A stretch of 64,000 bases of DNA from Actinoplanes siamensis (GTDB lineage: Bacteria > Actinomycetota > Actinomycetes > Mycobacteriales > Micromonosporaceae). Of this stretch, positions 50,045 to 59,208 are shown piece after piece. The DNA is taken from contig NZ_BOMW01000002.1 of the NCBI RefSeq assembly GCF_016862395.1, forward strand, positions 1-64,000, read 5' to 3'. Position numbers and translations under genes: made by a program. Under the pieces are notes generated by a model, which worked only from the letters and a program-made list of their open reading frames with translations, did no database searches and was not told where the DNA came from. The first letter of the stretch is position 1. Every line of letters starts with the position of its first letter.

Positions 50045-51262
50045 TTGACAGCCGTGATCGGAGAATGCAACGGGGTCCCGCTCGCCACTCTGGACCCGGA
50101 GGCGGATCTGGACGATCTGGAGCCGTTGCGGGCGCTGATCGGCGACGCGCGGGTCGTCGGGATCGGCGAGTCGGCGCACAACGTCCCGGAATATCAGCAG
50201 GTCCGGCACCGCCTGGTGCGATTGCTGGTGGAGCGCATGGGCTTCGGCGCGGTCACCCTGGAGTCCGGATTCAGCGAGGGGCTCGCGGTCGGCCGCTGGG
50301 TGGGCGGCGAGGGGCCGGACGACAGCGACGTCGTGGAGCGGGGACTGACCTACGGGTTCGGCCGGACCACGGAGACCCGCGCTCTGCTGGCCTGGCTGCG
50401 GGAGCACAACCGGCGCGGCGGGGACGTGCGGTTCGCCGGACTGGACCTACCAGCCGACCTGGGCTCGCTACTGCCCGCGCTGGAGGGCGTGGCGGACTAT
50501 CTCGCCGGCGTCGATCCCGCCGCAGGACCGATGATCGAGCAGCTGCGGACGTACGCGAAGAGCTGGGCCAGCCCGTACACGATGGCGGCCTTCGCGGCCT
50601 ACCGGGCGGCGCCGGCTGCCGAGCGCGACGCGCAGACCCTCCTGCTGTGCGAGCTGGCCACCCGGGTGGACGCGCTGCGGCCGCTCTACGCCCGGCGTGG
50701 CGGGGCCGCGGGGTACGCCACCGCCCGGCACGGGCTGCGGCTCGCGGTGCTGCTCGACCAGATGCTGCGGGCGCAGCTCGCGGCGGTCGGCGGGTCGGGC
50801 GCGCACGCCTCGGTGAACGTGCGGGACCAGGCGATGGCGGAGACCGCGCTGCACCTGCTGCGGGACGGGCGGCGGATGGTCGTCTCGGCGGCCAACACCC
50901 ATCTGCAGCGGATCCCGATCAGCCTGGGCGGGCGCTTCGAGGTGGCCGTGCTGGGCAGTCACCTGGCCGCCGAGCTGCACGACGGCTACCTGTCGATCGC
51001 TGTCACCTGCCGGGGCGGCCGCACCCCGACACGGCGACCCGCGCCGGACACCGAGCGGGGCGTCGAGGTGCTCACCGTCGATCTGGACGCCCCGGCGCCG
51101 GACAGCGTGGAGGCGCTGCTGCCGGCGTCCCGGATCACCGACGTCCGGCCGTTGCGGGGCGCGCCGGACGCGCCGCGCCGGTTCCGCAACCTGGACAGCT
51201 ACGTCGAGCTGCCGGTGGCGGACGCGTTCGACCTGGTGGCCGTCGTGCCGGAGCTGGCCTGA
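50045..51262 (+). CDS. Erythromycin esterase-like protein
   Basis: 405 residues from a TTG at 50045 (AGGA eight bases upstream); a GTG three codons later is an alternative. Family residues: RVVGIGESAHNVPEYQQVRH with the catalytic-type Glu and His, GAVTLESGFSEGLAVGRWV and MVVSAANTHLQRIPISLGGR. EreA/EreB-like enzymes hydrolyse the lactone of 14-membered macrolides, but most actinobacterial members act on unknown substrates and may be broad esterases. Direct resistance cannot be claimed. Controlled probably by the palindrome just before its start. Confidence 0.85.
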   Translation: MTAVIGECNGVPLATLDPEADLDDLEPLRALIGDARVVGIGESAHNVPEYQQVRHRLVRLLVERMGFGAVTLESGFSEGLAVGRWVGGEGPDDSDVVERGLTYGFGRTTETRALLAWLREHNRRGGDVRFAGLDLPADLGSLLPALEGVADYLAGVDPAAGPMIEQLRTYAKSWASPYTMAAFAAYRAAPAAERDAQTLLLCELATRVDALRPLYARRGGAAGYATARHGLRLAVLLDQMLRAQLAAVGGSGAHASVNVRDQAMAETALHLLRDGRRMVVSAANTHLQRIPISLGGRFEVAVLGSHLAAELHDGYLSIAVTCRGGRTPTRRPAPDTERGVEVLTVDLDAPAPDSVEALLPASRITDVRPLRGAPDAPRRFRNLDSYVELPVADAFDLVAVVPELA

Positions 51263-51357
51263 GGAGCCCGCTCTCCCCCACCCGGTCCGCGGCGTCGCGT
51301 CGCCGGGGGCGTAGCGGTATGCGAGGTAGACCCGGCCACCCCCGGCGGCCCGCTTGG

Positions 51358-51735
51358 TCAGCCGTGGCGCTCGGACCCGGCGCGGGTCACGCAGAATTCG
51401 TTGCCGGCCGGGTCCTGCAGGACCGCCCAGCCCGCGCCGTCCGGGGTGCGGTGGTCGGACAGCAGCGTGGCGCCGGCCGCCAGGAGGCGGCCGATCTCGG
51501 CGTCCCGGCCCAGGTCCGGGGACTGCAGGCAGACGTGGACGCGGTTCTTGACCTGTTTGGGCTCCGCGACGGCCTGGAAGTAGAGGCGCGGGCCGGCCGG
51601 CGGTTCGATGACCACCTCGCGGTCGCCCGGCGCGCACTCCGGGGCGATCGGGTGACCGATCACCTCGCTCCAGAAGACCGCCAGGACGTACGGATCGGCG
51701 CAGTCGAACGAGACGTTACGGATCAGCGAGGTCAC
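51358..51735 (-). CDS. VOC-family (glyoxalase-like) protein
   Basis: 125 residues from a GTG at 51735. SLIRNVSFDCADPYVLAVFW at the N-terminus and GAGWAVLQDPAGNEFCVTRA at the C-terminus form the two beta-alpha-beta-beta-beta units of the VOC fold; ECAPGDREVVIEPPAGPRLY and VKNRVHVCLQSPDLGRDAEI lie between. Members bind metal and act as lyases, dioxygenases or binding/resistance proteins; this small GloA-like group is of unknown function. It stands alone, convergent with the esterase-like gene. Confidence 0.82.
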   Translation of the reverse strand: MTSLIRNVSFDCADPYVLAVFWSEVIGHPIAPECAPGDREVVIEPPAGPRLYFQAVAEPKQVKNRVHVCLQSPDLGRDAEIGRLLAAGATLLSDHRTPDGAGWAVLQDPAGNEFCVTRAGSERHG

Positions 51736-51851
51736 GTCCGTACGATAGCCACCCATCGAGAAGATCCGCGCGACGCCGGACCGGGCTGGGCCGGGCGCCC
51801 GGATCCCCCGGCCGGCGGTGGAGCGGGCTCAACTCGGGCGGGCCACGGCCG

Positions 51852-53051
51852 ATGTCCACGGGCATGAGTCACGTCAGCAGCAGCGAGCGCTGGTTCGGCA
51901 CCGGCCACAGCACCCTCACCGATCCCGCCGCCGCGGGGGCCGAGGCGGCGACGGCCGCGCTGGCCGGGCGGGTGCCGGCGATCGCGTTCGTGTTCTGCTC
52001 GGTGGGTTACCACGTGCCGGAGCTGTTCGGCGCGCTGCGCGAGCAGGCCGGGGCGGACACCGTGATCGTCGGGTGCACCACGTCCGGGCAGCTCGGGGGC
52101 GGGCGGGTCAGCCGGGACAGCGTGGTGGTGACCGCGTGGGGCGGGGACGGGTTCACCGTACGTACCACCGTGGCACGCAGCGCCCCCGGCCGCCTCCGGG
52201 AGGCGGGCGCGGAGGCCGCGTCCAGCCTGGCCGGCCTCGCCGACGAGCACCGGGCGCTGCTGCTGATCGGGGACGGACTCACCGGCACCACCCATGAGAT
52301 CGTGCGCGGCGCGTTCTCCGTGGCCGGCGCCGCGGTCCCGCTGATCGGCGGCTGGTCCGGCGACGACCTGCGATATGTGCGGACGTACCAGTTCCACGGG
52401 GGCCGGGACGGCGTCGAGATCCTGTCGGGCGCGGTGATCGGGATCGCGCTCGGTTCGGACCGGCCGCTGGGCGTGGGCATGGCGCACGGCTGGCACAAGA
52501 CCGGTGACGCGCTGGTCGTCACCAGCAGCCGGGACGGGCACGTGCTGGAGTTCGACGGCGAGCCGGCCCTGGACGTGTTCCTGCGCCGCCTCGGCGTCGA
52601 CGAGTCCGCGCTGGACGACCCGGCCGGGTTCCGCGAACTGGCGTTCCACCACCCGCTCGGACTGTCCCGGCGCAGCGGCGACGACATCCGCGTGATCCAC
52701 GACGGCGACCGGGTGGAGCGGTCGCTGATCTGCCTGGCCGACGTGCCGCTGGGCGCGCTCGCCTGGCTGATGGCCGGCGACCACGAGTCGCTGCTGGACA
52801 GCGCGGGCGAGGCGGCCGGCCAGGCCGTCGAGGCGCTGGGCGGGGCGCCGGCGCTGGGCGTGCTGGTGTTCGACTGCGCGGCCCGGTGGCTCAAGCTGGG
52901 CGCGGCCGGTGTGCAGGAGGAGAACGTGGAGATCGGCAAGCGGCTGGACGGGGTGCCGTACGGCGGCTTCTACACCAACGGCGAGATCGCCCGGTTCCGC
53001 GGCGCCCTCGGCATGCACCACTTCACCCTCGTCACGCTGGCTCTGGGCTGA
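51852..53051 (+). CDS. FIST-domain sensor protein
   Basis: 399 residues. FIST N (about 30-230) and FIST C (about 235-385): AIAFVFCSVGYHVPELFGAL, ADTVIVGCTTSGQLGGGRVS and SVAGAAVPLIGGWSGDDLRY in the N part; LGVLVFDCAARWLKLGAAGV, PYGGFYTNGEIARFRGALGM and HHFTLVTLAL in the C part. FIST domains bind small ligands, probably amino acids, and pair with signalling enzymes. It precedes a GGDEF-EAL protein by only 13 bp, so ligand sensing likely feeds c-di-GMP turnover. No membrane segment, therefore cytosolic. Start could be four codons later. Confidence 0.88.
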   Translation: MSTGMSHVSSSERWFGTGHSTLTDPAAAGAEAATAALAGRVPAIAFVFCSVGYHVPELFGALREQAGADTVIVGCTTSGQLGGGRVSRDSVVVTAWGGDGFTVRTTVARSAPGRLREAGAEAASSLAGLADEHRALLLIGDGLTGTTHEIVRGAFSVAGAAVPLIGGWSGDDLRYVRTYQFHGGRDGVEILSGAVIGIALGSDRPLGVGMAHGWHKTGDALVVTSSRDGHVLEFDGEPALDVFLRRLGVDESALDDPAGFRELAFHHPLGLSRRSGDDIRVIHDGDRVERSLICLADVPLGALAWLMAGDHESLLDSAGEAAGQAVEALGGAPALGVLVFDCAARWLKLGAAGVQEENVEIGKRLDGVPYGGFYTNGEIARFRGALGMHHFTLVTLALG

Positions 53052-53064
53052 GGGACGGACAACG

Positions 53065-54813
53065 ATGAACCACTGGTCCACCCATCAGCTCACCGAGTTC
53101 TTCGCGGCGGTCTGCGCCCCGCAGGAGGAACACGCCGCGATCATGGTGGCCGTCGAGCGCGCCGCCGAGGTGCTGGAGACCGAGATCGGCGCGGTGCTGC
53201 GCGACGGTCGCGTCGAGGTCGCCTGGGGCGCCGGCCGCGAGCAGCTGGAGACCGCCCTGGGCGGCGAGCAGCGCCCGGCCGCGATGACCGTGCCGGGCCT
53301 CGGCGAACTGCACGTGAGCACCGCCCGGTTCAACCCCGGCCCGGGCGGCGCGCTGCTGGTCGCCCGGGCCGGCGACCCGCTCGACCCGGAGGAGCGGCAG
53401 CTGCTGCAGGCCATGGCGCAGACCCTCGGGCTGGCGCTGACCAACATCAGCCTGCTCTCCGCCGAGCGCTCGGCGCGCGAGGCCCGCGAGCGTGAGGCCG
53501 CCGAGCGGCTGACGCTGCTCGACTCGCTGCGCGAGGCCCGGCACGACTCGCTGACCGGTCTGCCGACCCGGGTGCTGTTCCTGGAGATGCTCGCCGAACG
53601 GCTCGCCCACCACACCCCGACCAGCGTGCTCTTCATCGACCTGGACCGGTTCAAGGCGGTCAACGACAGCCTCGGCCACCGGGCCGGCGACGAGCTGCTC
53701 GGCCTGGTCGCCGGGCGGGTCCGCGGCTGCCTGCGGCCGACCGACACGGCGGCCCGGATCGGCGGCGACGAGTTCGCGGTGCTGCTCAACGACTGCGAGG
53801 CCGAGCAGGCGATCCCGGTCGCGCAGCGGCTGATCGACGCGATCAAGAGGTCCTTCCCGGTGGCCGGGCAGGAGGTGTTCATCGGCGCGAGCATCGGCAT
53901 CGCGGCCGGGCCGGGCGCCGCGCCGGGCGAGATCCTGGGCAACGCGGACGTGGCGATGTACCGGGCCAAGACCGAGGGCCCGGGCAAGGTGGTGCTGTTC
54001 GAGGCGCAGATGCACGCGGAGGCGCTGGCCCGGCTGACGCTCAACGGCGACCTGCAGCGGGCGCTCGCGCTCGGCGAGTTCCGGCTGCAGTACCAGCCGT
54101 TGTTCGGGCTGGGCAGCGGCGAGCCGGTCGGGGTCGAGGCGCTGGTGCGCTGGCAGAATCCGGAACGCGGGTACGTCTCGCCTGCCGACTTCGTGCCGAT
54201 GGCCGAGGAGACCGGGTTGATCAGCGACCTGGGCCGGTGGGTGCTCAACACCGCCGGGCGGCAGGCGGCCGCGTGGCGGCGCACCCGGCCGGATCTCGGC
54301 ATCAACGTGAACGTCTCCGGACGCCAGCTCACCGACCCGCAGTTCGCCTCGGACGTCGAGCGGATGCTCACCGACACCAAGCTGCCGCCGCACGCGGTCA
54401 CCCTGGAGCTGACCGAGTCGGTGCTGATGAGCGACCCGAAGACGGCCATCGGGTGCCTGCGCGACCTGCAGGACCTCGGGGTGGATGTGTCCATCGACGA
54501 CTTCGGCACCGGCTACTCGTCACTGTCCTACCTGCAGCGGCTGCCCGTCGACGAGCTGAAGATCGACCGGGCGTTCATCAGCCGGCAGACCCCGACCACC
54601 GCTGACCTCGCGGTGATCCGGACCATCGTCGAGCTGGCCCGGACCCTGCGGCTGCGCACCGTGATCGAGGGGATCGAGACGGAGGCGCAGCGCAACGCCA
54701 TGCGGCTGCTCGGCTGCGATCTGGGGCAGGGCTACCACCTGTGCCGGCCGGTGCATCCGGAGGATCTGCTGCCCACCCTGTCGCCGGCCGGGCCGGACCG
54801 GGAGGCTGCCTGA
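53065..54813 (+). CDS. GGDEF-EAL bifunctional c-di-GMP enzyme with N-terminal GAF-like domain
   Basis: 582 residues. Residues about 10-135 look like a degenerate GAF domain, then a coiled-coil linker (SAERSAREAREREAAERLTL). GGDEF is intact at 233-237 (ARIGGDEFAVL) with an inhibitory RxxD five residues before it. EAL follows: VEALVRWQ (358), NVNVSGRQL, TLELTESVLM, DFGTGYSSLSYLQRLPVDEL and VIEGIETEAQ, all catalytic motifs conserved. The protein can in principle both make and break c-di-GMP. It is coupled with a FIST sensor gene upstream. c-di-GMP controls development in actinomycetes. Confidence 0.93.
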   Translation: MNHWSTHQLTEFFAAVCAPQEEHAAIMVAVERAAEVLETEIGAVLRDGRVEVAWGAGREQLETALGGEQRPAAMTVPGLGELHVSTARFNPGPGGALLVARAGDPLDPEERQLLQAMAQTLGLALTNISLLSAERSAREAREREAAERLTLLDSLREARHDSLTGLPTRVLFLEMLAERLAHHTPTSVLFIDLDRFKAVNDSLGHRAGDELLGLVAGRVRGCLRPTDTAARIGGDEFAVLLNDCEAEQAIPVAQRLIDAIKRSFPVAGQEVFIGASIGIAAGPGAAPGEILGNADVAMYRAKTEGPGKVVLFEAQMHAEALARLTLNGDLQRALALGEFRLQYQPLFGLGSGEPVGVEALVRWQNPERGYVSPADFVPMAEETGLISDLGRWVLNTAGRQAAAWRRTRPDLGINVNVSGRQLTDPQFASDVERMLTDTKLPPHAVTLELTESVLMSDPKTAIGCLRDLQDLGVDVSIDDFGTGYSSLSYLQRLPVDELKIDRAFISRQTPTTADLAVIRTIVELARTLRLRTVIEGIETEAQRNAMRLLGCDLGQGYHLCRPVHPEDLLPTLSPAGPDREAA

Positions 54814-54946
54814 TCCGGTTCCGGAAGCCCGTCGATCGCGACTGTCGCCTTCGCGGCTCGCCCGGCCGCGGCGTTTGAAGCGGGCCGGGTTGGGGGGCGG
54901 GACTAAATCGGTTGGTCTCGGGGCGGTGGGATAGTAGACACTGCGG

Positions 54947-56155
54947 GTGACTGATCGACCGAAGCTGATCGCCCTGGCTCTGGCCCTCGCGGTCGACATG
55001 CTCGGCAGCGGCCTGCTGCTGCCCGTCTCGCTGCTGTACTTCACCGAGGTCAGCGGCCTGCGCCTGAGCACCGTCGGCCCCCTGCTGAGCGTCGCGGCCC
55101 TCGCCTCGCTGCCCGTGCCGCTGATCGTTGGGCAGATCGCCGACCGCACCCGCCCGCTCGACCGGGTGCTCGCCGCGCAACTGCTGCAGGGCACGGCGTA
55201 CGCGGCGTACGCCCTGGTCCGCGGCCCCGGCACGCTGCTGCTGGTGGCCATCGTGGCCGCGGTCGGGCAGCGGCTGTTCTGGTCCTCGTTCTTCTCGGTG
55301 GTAGCCGGTCTCGCCGAACCCGGTGAGGACGAGCGCCACGCCGATCGCCGGTTCGCGCTGGCCGGGATGATCCAGATGGGCGCGACCGGGGTGGGCGCGC
55401 TGCTCGGCGGGCTCGCCGTGACGTACTCGTGGTACCAGCCGGTGGTCTACCTCAACGCCGCCAGTTTCGTCCTGTCCGCGGCCCTGCTGCTGCTGGTTCC
55501 GCGCGGGGCGGCGCCGGACCCCGCCGAGCGGGTGGCCGGCGGCTACCGCACGCTGCTGCGCGACCGGCCGTACCTGCTGCTCATCGCGGTGAACACGGTG
55601 TTCGCGCTGTGCAGCATCCTCCTCGGGGTGGCGGTGCCGGTATACCTGATCGACGGGCTGTCCGCGCCGGCCTGGCTGGTCGGGCCGCTGCTCGCGGCGA
55701 ACACCGTGCTGCTCGCGTCCGGCCAGCGGCTCGCCGTGCGGCTGGTGCGCCCGCTGTCCCGGGCCGCGTGCCTGGTCCTGGCCGGCGCGATCTGGGTGGG
55801 GTGGGCGCTGGTCTACGCGGCGGCGGCCGGCGTGCCGCGGTGGGCGCTGATCCCGTGCCTGCTGGGCGGCATGATCCTGTACGCGGCGGCCGACCTGATC
55901 CACGCGCCGATCTCGAACGCGCTGTCGGCGGCCGCGGCGCCGCCCGCCCAGCGCGGGCGCTACCTGGCGGTCTACCAGTACACGTTCGCGTTCGCCGGCA
56001 TCATCGCGCCGGCGTTCTTCACCACGTTGTTCGGCGCCGGCGTGGCGCTGCCGTGGCTGGCGCTCGCGGTGGTCGCCGCCGTGGCTTCGGCGGTGATGTG
56101 GACCCTGCGGGCGCCCCTGGCCGCCCGCTCGTCAGCCGACCAACTGGTCACCTAG
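54947..56155 (+). CDS. MFS transporter
   Basis: 402 residues from a GTG at 54947. Twelve predicted membrane segments, motif-A-like loop VGQIADRTRPLDRVL between helices 2 and 3, and SLLYFTEVSGLRLSTVGPLL at the N-terminus. The second half has a looser MFS pattern (VPVYLIDGLSAPAWLVGPLL; AVYQYTFAFAGIIAPAFFTT). It belongs to the MFS_1 drug/metabolite exporters in general; the substrate is unknown. It stands alone behind a 130-bp gap. It is not closely related to the EntS-like or UMF1-like transporters elsewhere in the window. Confidence 0.82.
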   Translation: MTDRPKLIALALALAVDMLGSGLLLPVSLLYFTEVSGLRLSTVGPLLSVAALASLPVPLIVGQIADRTRPLDRVLAAQLLQGTAYAAYALVRGPGTLLLVAIVAAVGQRLFWSSFFSVVAGLAEPGEDERHADRRFALAGMIQMGATGVGALLGGLAVTYSWYQPVVYLNAASFVLSAALLLLVPRGAAPDPAERVAGGYRTLLRDRPYLLLIAVNTVFALCSILLGVAVPVYLIDGLSAPAWLVGPLLAANTVLLASGQRLAVRLVRPLSRAACLVLAGAIWVGWALVYAAAAGVPRWALIPCLLGGMILYAAADLIHAPISNALSAAAAPPAQRGRYLAVYQYTFAFAGIIAPAFFTTLFGAGVALPWLALAVVAAVASAVMWTLRAPLAARSSADQLVT

Positions 56156-56245
56156 GCGGGCGCCCCGGATCTCCCGCCGCGCGGTCGGCACGGGATCCTC
56201 GCCGGGCTCGAGGTGGCCGCCGACGGGAGCCAGAAGCCGGCGTTG
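56132..56245 (-). pseudogene. Possible NUDIX hydrolase fragment
   Basis: A minus-strand frame ending at 56132 contains LLAPVGGHLEPGEDPVPTAR followed by REIRGARLGD. It resembles the start of a Nudix box (GHxEPGEDPxxxARREIxEE), but the acidic end of the motif is missing and upstream sequence does not continue the domain. It overlaps the MFS stop by 24 bp. A decayed gene is likely; coincidence is not excluded. Confidence 0.35.
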
Positions 56246-56325
56246 CGGTGGGCGACGCGACCACTCTCCGGGCGCCCGCCGTGCCGGACGGCTCCGTTCC
56301 CCGTGAACCGCCCGGGCCCGGGAAC

Positions 56326-57315
56326 TCACGCGGTGGGCAGATCGGCGCGGTCCGGGCCGCCCGGGTGGCGGACGTTCGCCTCCCGGCCCCAGACCAGCGC
56401 GTACGACAGGAAACCCAGCCAGACCAGCGCCCCGATCGCGACCCGCAACCCAGCCGGCAGCCCCGACGGCGTCACGAACGCCTCCAGGAAGCCGGCCACC
56501 GCCAGGGCCGGCACCAGCCCGACCGCCACCACCATGCCCTCGCGGGCCCAGGCCACCAGCGACTGCCGCCGGGTGTGCAGCGGCCCCGGGGCGATCCACG
56601 ACCAGCCGATCCGCAGGCCGACCCCGGCACCGACGAACAGGCAGGTGATCTCCAGCAGGCCGTGCGGAGCCAGATAGGTCAGGAGCGTGTCCCCGGCGTC
56701 CCGGCTGACCATCATCGCCCCGACCACCCCGGTGTTCAGCGAATTCTCCCAGAGCAGGTAGACGACCGGCAGGACGAGCACCCCGGCGGCCAGGCACTGG
56801 GCGGTCAGCAGGGCGTTGTTCGTCCACACCTGCAGCGCGAAGTTCTGCGCCTGGTACTCGCTGTAGTAGCCGACGAAGTCCTTGCCGGCCACCTCGTCGA
56901 TCTGCGCCTCGCCGCCGAACACCGCGAGCGCGTCCGGGTGAGCCGCCAAATACCAGATCATCGCGGCGGTGGCCGCGACCAGCAGCACCGCCAGCGTGCC
57001 CCACCAGTGGCGGGTGCGGTAGAGGGCGCCGGGCAGGCGGTAGGCGAAGAAGTCGGCGAGCGGCCGCCAGGAGAGCCCGCCGCTGCCGCGCGTCACCGCG
57101 GCCCGGCCGGCCAGCACCAGGCGGGACAGGTCGGCCAGCACGACCGGGTCGGGGTTACGGCTGCGCAGCGCCGACAGATGGGTCGCCGCGCGCTGGTAGA
57201 GCAGCACCAGCTCGTCGATCTCGGCGGCGCTGCGCAGCTTCGGACGGCTCGCCAGGACCTCCAGGCGGTGCCACTCGCCGCCGCGCTCCGCGAGATACGC
57301 GTCGAGATCCATCAT
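56326..57315 (-). CDS. SpoIIM-family (stage II sporulation protein M-like) membrane protein
   Basis: 329 residues from the ATG at 57315 (GGGGGAA upstream). The cytoplasmic N-terminal part (MDLDAYLAERGGEWHRLEVL; LYQRAATHLSALRSRNPDPV) is followed by about five to six membrane helices with typical FALQVWTNNALLTAQCLAAG, LNTGVVGAMMVSRDAGDTLL and APHGLLEITCLFVGAGVGLR. The family occurs next to RDD, DUF58, MoxR and DUF4350-like genes in actinobacteria; the role is unclear but relates to membrane protein function rather than sporulation. Divergent from RDD here. Confidence 0.88.
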   Translation of the reverse strand: MMDLDAYLAERGGEWHRLEVLASRPKLRSAAEIDELVLLYQRAATHLSALRSRNPDPVVLADLSRLVLAGRAAVTRGSGGLSWRPLADFFAYRLPGALYRTRHWWGTLAVLLVAATAAMIWYLAAHPDALAVFGGEAQIDEVAGKDFVGYYSEYQAQNFALQVWTNNALLTAQCLAAGVLVLPVVYLLWENSLNTGVVGAMMVSRDAGDTLLTYLAPHGLLEITCLFVGAGVGLRIGWSWIAPGPLHTRRQSLVAWAREGMVVAVGLVPALAVAGFLEAFVTPSGLPAGLRVAIGALVWLGFLSYALVWGREANVRHPGGPDRADLPTA

Positions 57316-57400
57316 CGATAATTCCCCCGCCGGTCCGTCGGCCGCCCAGCGTAGTGGACGCGGTGTCCGTGCCCGAGCCCCGGTGGTGTTCACTGTCCGG

Positions 57401-58285
57401 GTGAACGCTGCTGCAACGGACCTGGTCACCGCGGAGGCCGTCGCTCTCGACCTGCGTCCGGCCCGGCTCGGGTCGCGGGCGGTCGCGCTGGGCATCGACA
57501 TCCTGATCCAGGCCATGGTGGCCGGCGGCGCGATGCTGGCGGCCGGGCTGGTGCTGGCCGTGCTGCCCGAGTCGATCGTGGATGACGCGTTGGTCGGTGC
57601 GGTGCTGCGGATCGCGGTGGTGCTGGTGCTGCTCGGCTACCCGACGTTCGTCGAGGTCCGGACGAACGGGCGCAGCCTCGGCAAGTCCGTGGTGGGACTG
57701 CGGGTGATCCGCGAGGACGGCGGCCCGATCCGGGTCCGGCACGCGTTCACCCGGGCGCTGATCGGCCTCGCGGTGGAGTGGCCGGGCCTGCTGCTGCCGT
57801 TCCTGACCTGGGTGGTCACCCTGGCCGTGATGCTCTTCTCCGGCCGGGGCCGGCGCCTCGGCGACCTGGCCGCCGGCACGCTGGTCGTGCACGAGAAACG
57901 TCCGGTGCCGTTCCGCTACGTCCCGGCCATGCCGGCCGGGCTCGCCGACTGGGCGGCGGCCACCGACCTCACCGCCGTCGACGACGACCTGGCCGCCGAG
58001 GTGCGGCAGTTCCTGTCCCGGGCCGCGGAGCTGAGCGAGCCGCACCGCGGCGGCCTGGAGCGGATGCTGGCGGCCGAGGTCGGCGCACGGGTGGCGCCGC
58101 CACCGCCGCCCGGCACACCGCCGTACCACTTCCTCGCCGCGGTGCTCGCCGAACGCCGCCGCCGCTTCGCGGCACAGCTGGCGGCCGGGCGTGTGGTCAC
58201 CGAGCGGTTGCTGCCGGGCTTCGGGCGTCCCGCCCATCAGATCGAGGTTCCTTCGCCGGTACGCCCCGCGACCCCCACCTGGTGA
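57401..58285 (+). CDS. RDD-family membrane protein
   Basis: 294 residues from a GTG at 57401; a GTG six codons earlier is possible. RDD signature: RPARLGSRAVALGIDILIQA (the Arg/Asp pattern) with three membrane helices and TNGRSLGKSVVGLRVIREDG, then the C-terminal soluble part (about 160-294) rich in Arg and Glu. RDD proteins are poorly known; some are ion antiporters, others act with MoxR ATPases. It is divergent from spoIIM (86 bp) and belongs to the MoxR locus. The cytoplasmic C-terminus (LSEPHRGGLERMLAAEVGAR) could be the partner-binding part. Confidence 0.86.
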   Translation: MNAAATDLVTAEAVALDLRPARLGSRAVALGIDILIQAMVAGGAMLAAGLVLAVLPESIVDDALVGAVLRIAVVLVLLGYPTFVEVRTNGRSLGKSVVGLRVIREDGGPIRVRHAFTRALIGLAVEWPGLLLPFLTWVVTLAVMLFSGRGRRLGDLAAGTLVVHEKRPVPFRYVPAMPAGLADWAAATDLTAVDDDLAAEVRQFLSRAAELSEPHRGGLERMLAAEVGARVAPPPPPGTPPYHFLAAVLAERRRRFAAQLAAGRVVTERLLPGFGRPAHQIEVPSPVRPATPTW

Positions 58286-58326
58286 CGCCGGGCTCGCGGT
58301 TTCCGGACCGACGTAGATTTGGTCCG

Positions 58327-58983
58327 GTGTTGACTGACGCGCAGGCCACCGACTATGTGCGCCGGCACGACGGCGTGCCGGCGAAGACGCTGAGCGACGG
58401 CTCCGCACTGCTGGAGCACCGCGCGTTCTGGGCGGCGATGTTCGACGGGGCAGCGGCCCCGGAGCTGATCACGGAGCTGTTCGACGGCGCCGGTGACGAC
58501 ACGACCGCCCTGCACGAACAGATCCGGTCGTCGGCGCACTGGCCGGTGATCCCGATCAGCGACCGGTTCACCCGGATCAGCTGGTACGGGCCGAACCTCG
58601 AGGGCGGCGACGACTACGTGGTGCTGGCGCCCGGCCGGGCCGTCCCGATCGCCGCCCGGCAGGGACGCGGCTACGGCCCCGGACTCTCCTGGCCCGAGCT
58701 CACCCGGATCGCCACGACGCCGCGCCGCCTGCTGCTGGCCCTGCCGGCGCTCGGCGACGCGGACGCCCCGCCAGAGGCGGTCGACCAGGTCACCGAGGCA
58801 CTGCTCACGGTGGGTGGCGACGCCCGGCCGGCGGCGCGCGAGGTGGCCCGGCAGATGCTGGAGAGCCCCGTGTGCTGGGTGGGCGACGACGACATGCTGG
58901 TGTGTGACGGGGAGTTCGCGGTACGCACGCCGGGCGCGCTGCCCGACGCCGACCTGCGCCTGGTCACCCAGGCTCTGGCCTGA
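58327..58983 (+). CDS. Hypothetical protein, 218 residues
   Basis: Begins GTG TTG at 58327. Sequence is helical and Asp/Ala-rich with RFTRISWYGPNLEGGDDYVV, RLLLALPALGDADAPPEAVD and MLESPVCWVGDDDMLVCDGE. No membrane helix, signal peptide or known domain. It follows RDD on the same strand by 41 bp, but actinobacterial MoxR loci do not always carry such a gene. Its function is unknown. The gap that follows (58984-59208) holds nothing recognisable. Confidence 0.65.
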   Translation: MLTDAQATDYVRRHDGVPAKTLSDGSALLEHRAFWAAMFDGAAAPELITELFDGAGDDTTALHEQIRSSAHWPVIPISDRFTRISWYGPNLEGGDDYVVLAPGRAVPIAARQGRGYGPGLSWPELTRIATTPRRLLLALPALGDADAPPEAVDQVTEALLTVGGDARPAAREVARQMLESPVCWVGDDDMLVCDGEFAVRTPGALPDADLRLVTQALA

Positions 58984-59208
58984 CCCGGGAGGTCGCCCCG
59001 GCCGCGCCGCCGGGCTGGGGGTCATCGTCGCTCAGCGGCTGGGCGCACCATTCGGGCGTCACCCTCGTCGGGACGCCGCGCACCTGACGCCGCCGGCCGG
59101 CGAGGGCGCCGGCCAAGCGATGCTGGACGCTGCCGAGCTCGCGGCCGCAGTGGCCGCCGCCGCGTCCGCTTCTTCGCCCCGCGCCCCACCGGCCGCCCGG
59201 TCCAACTG

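Noticed and set aside
50045..51262. Macrolide resistance determinant
   Set aside because: Family membership alone does not show macrolide hydrolysis; most actinobacterial members are uncharacterised and no macrolide cluster is adjacent.
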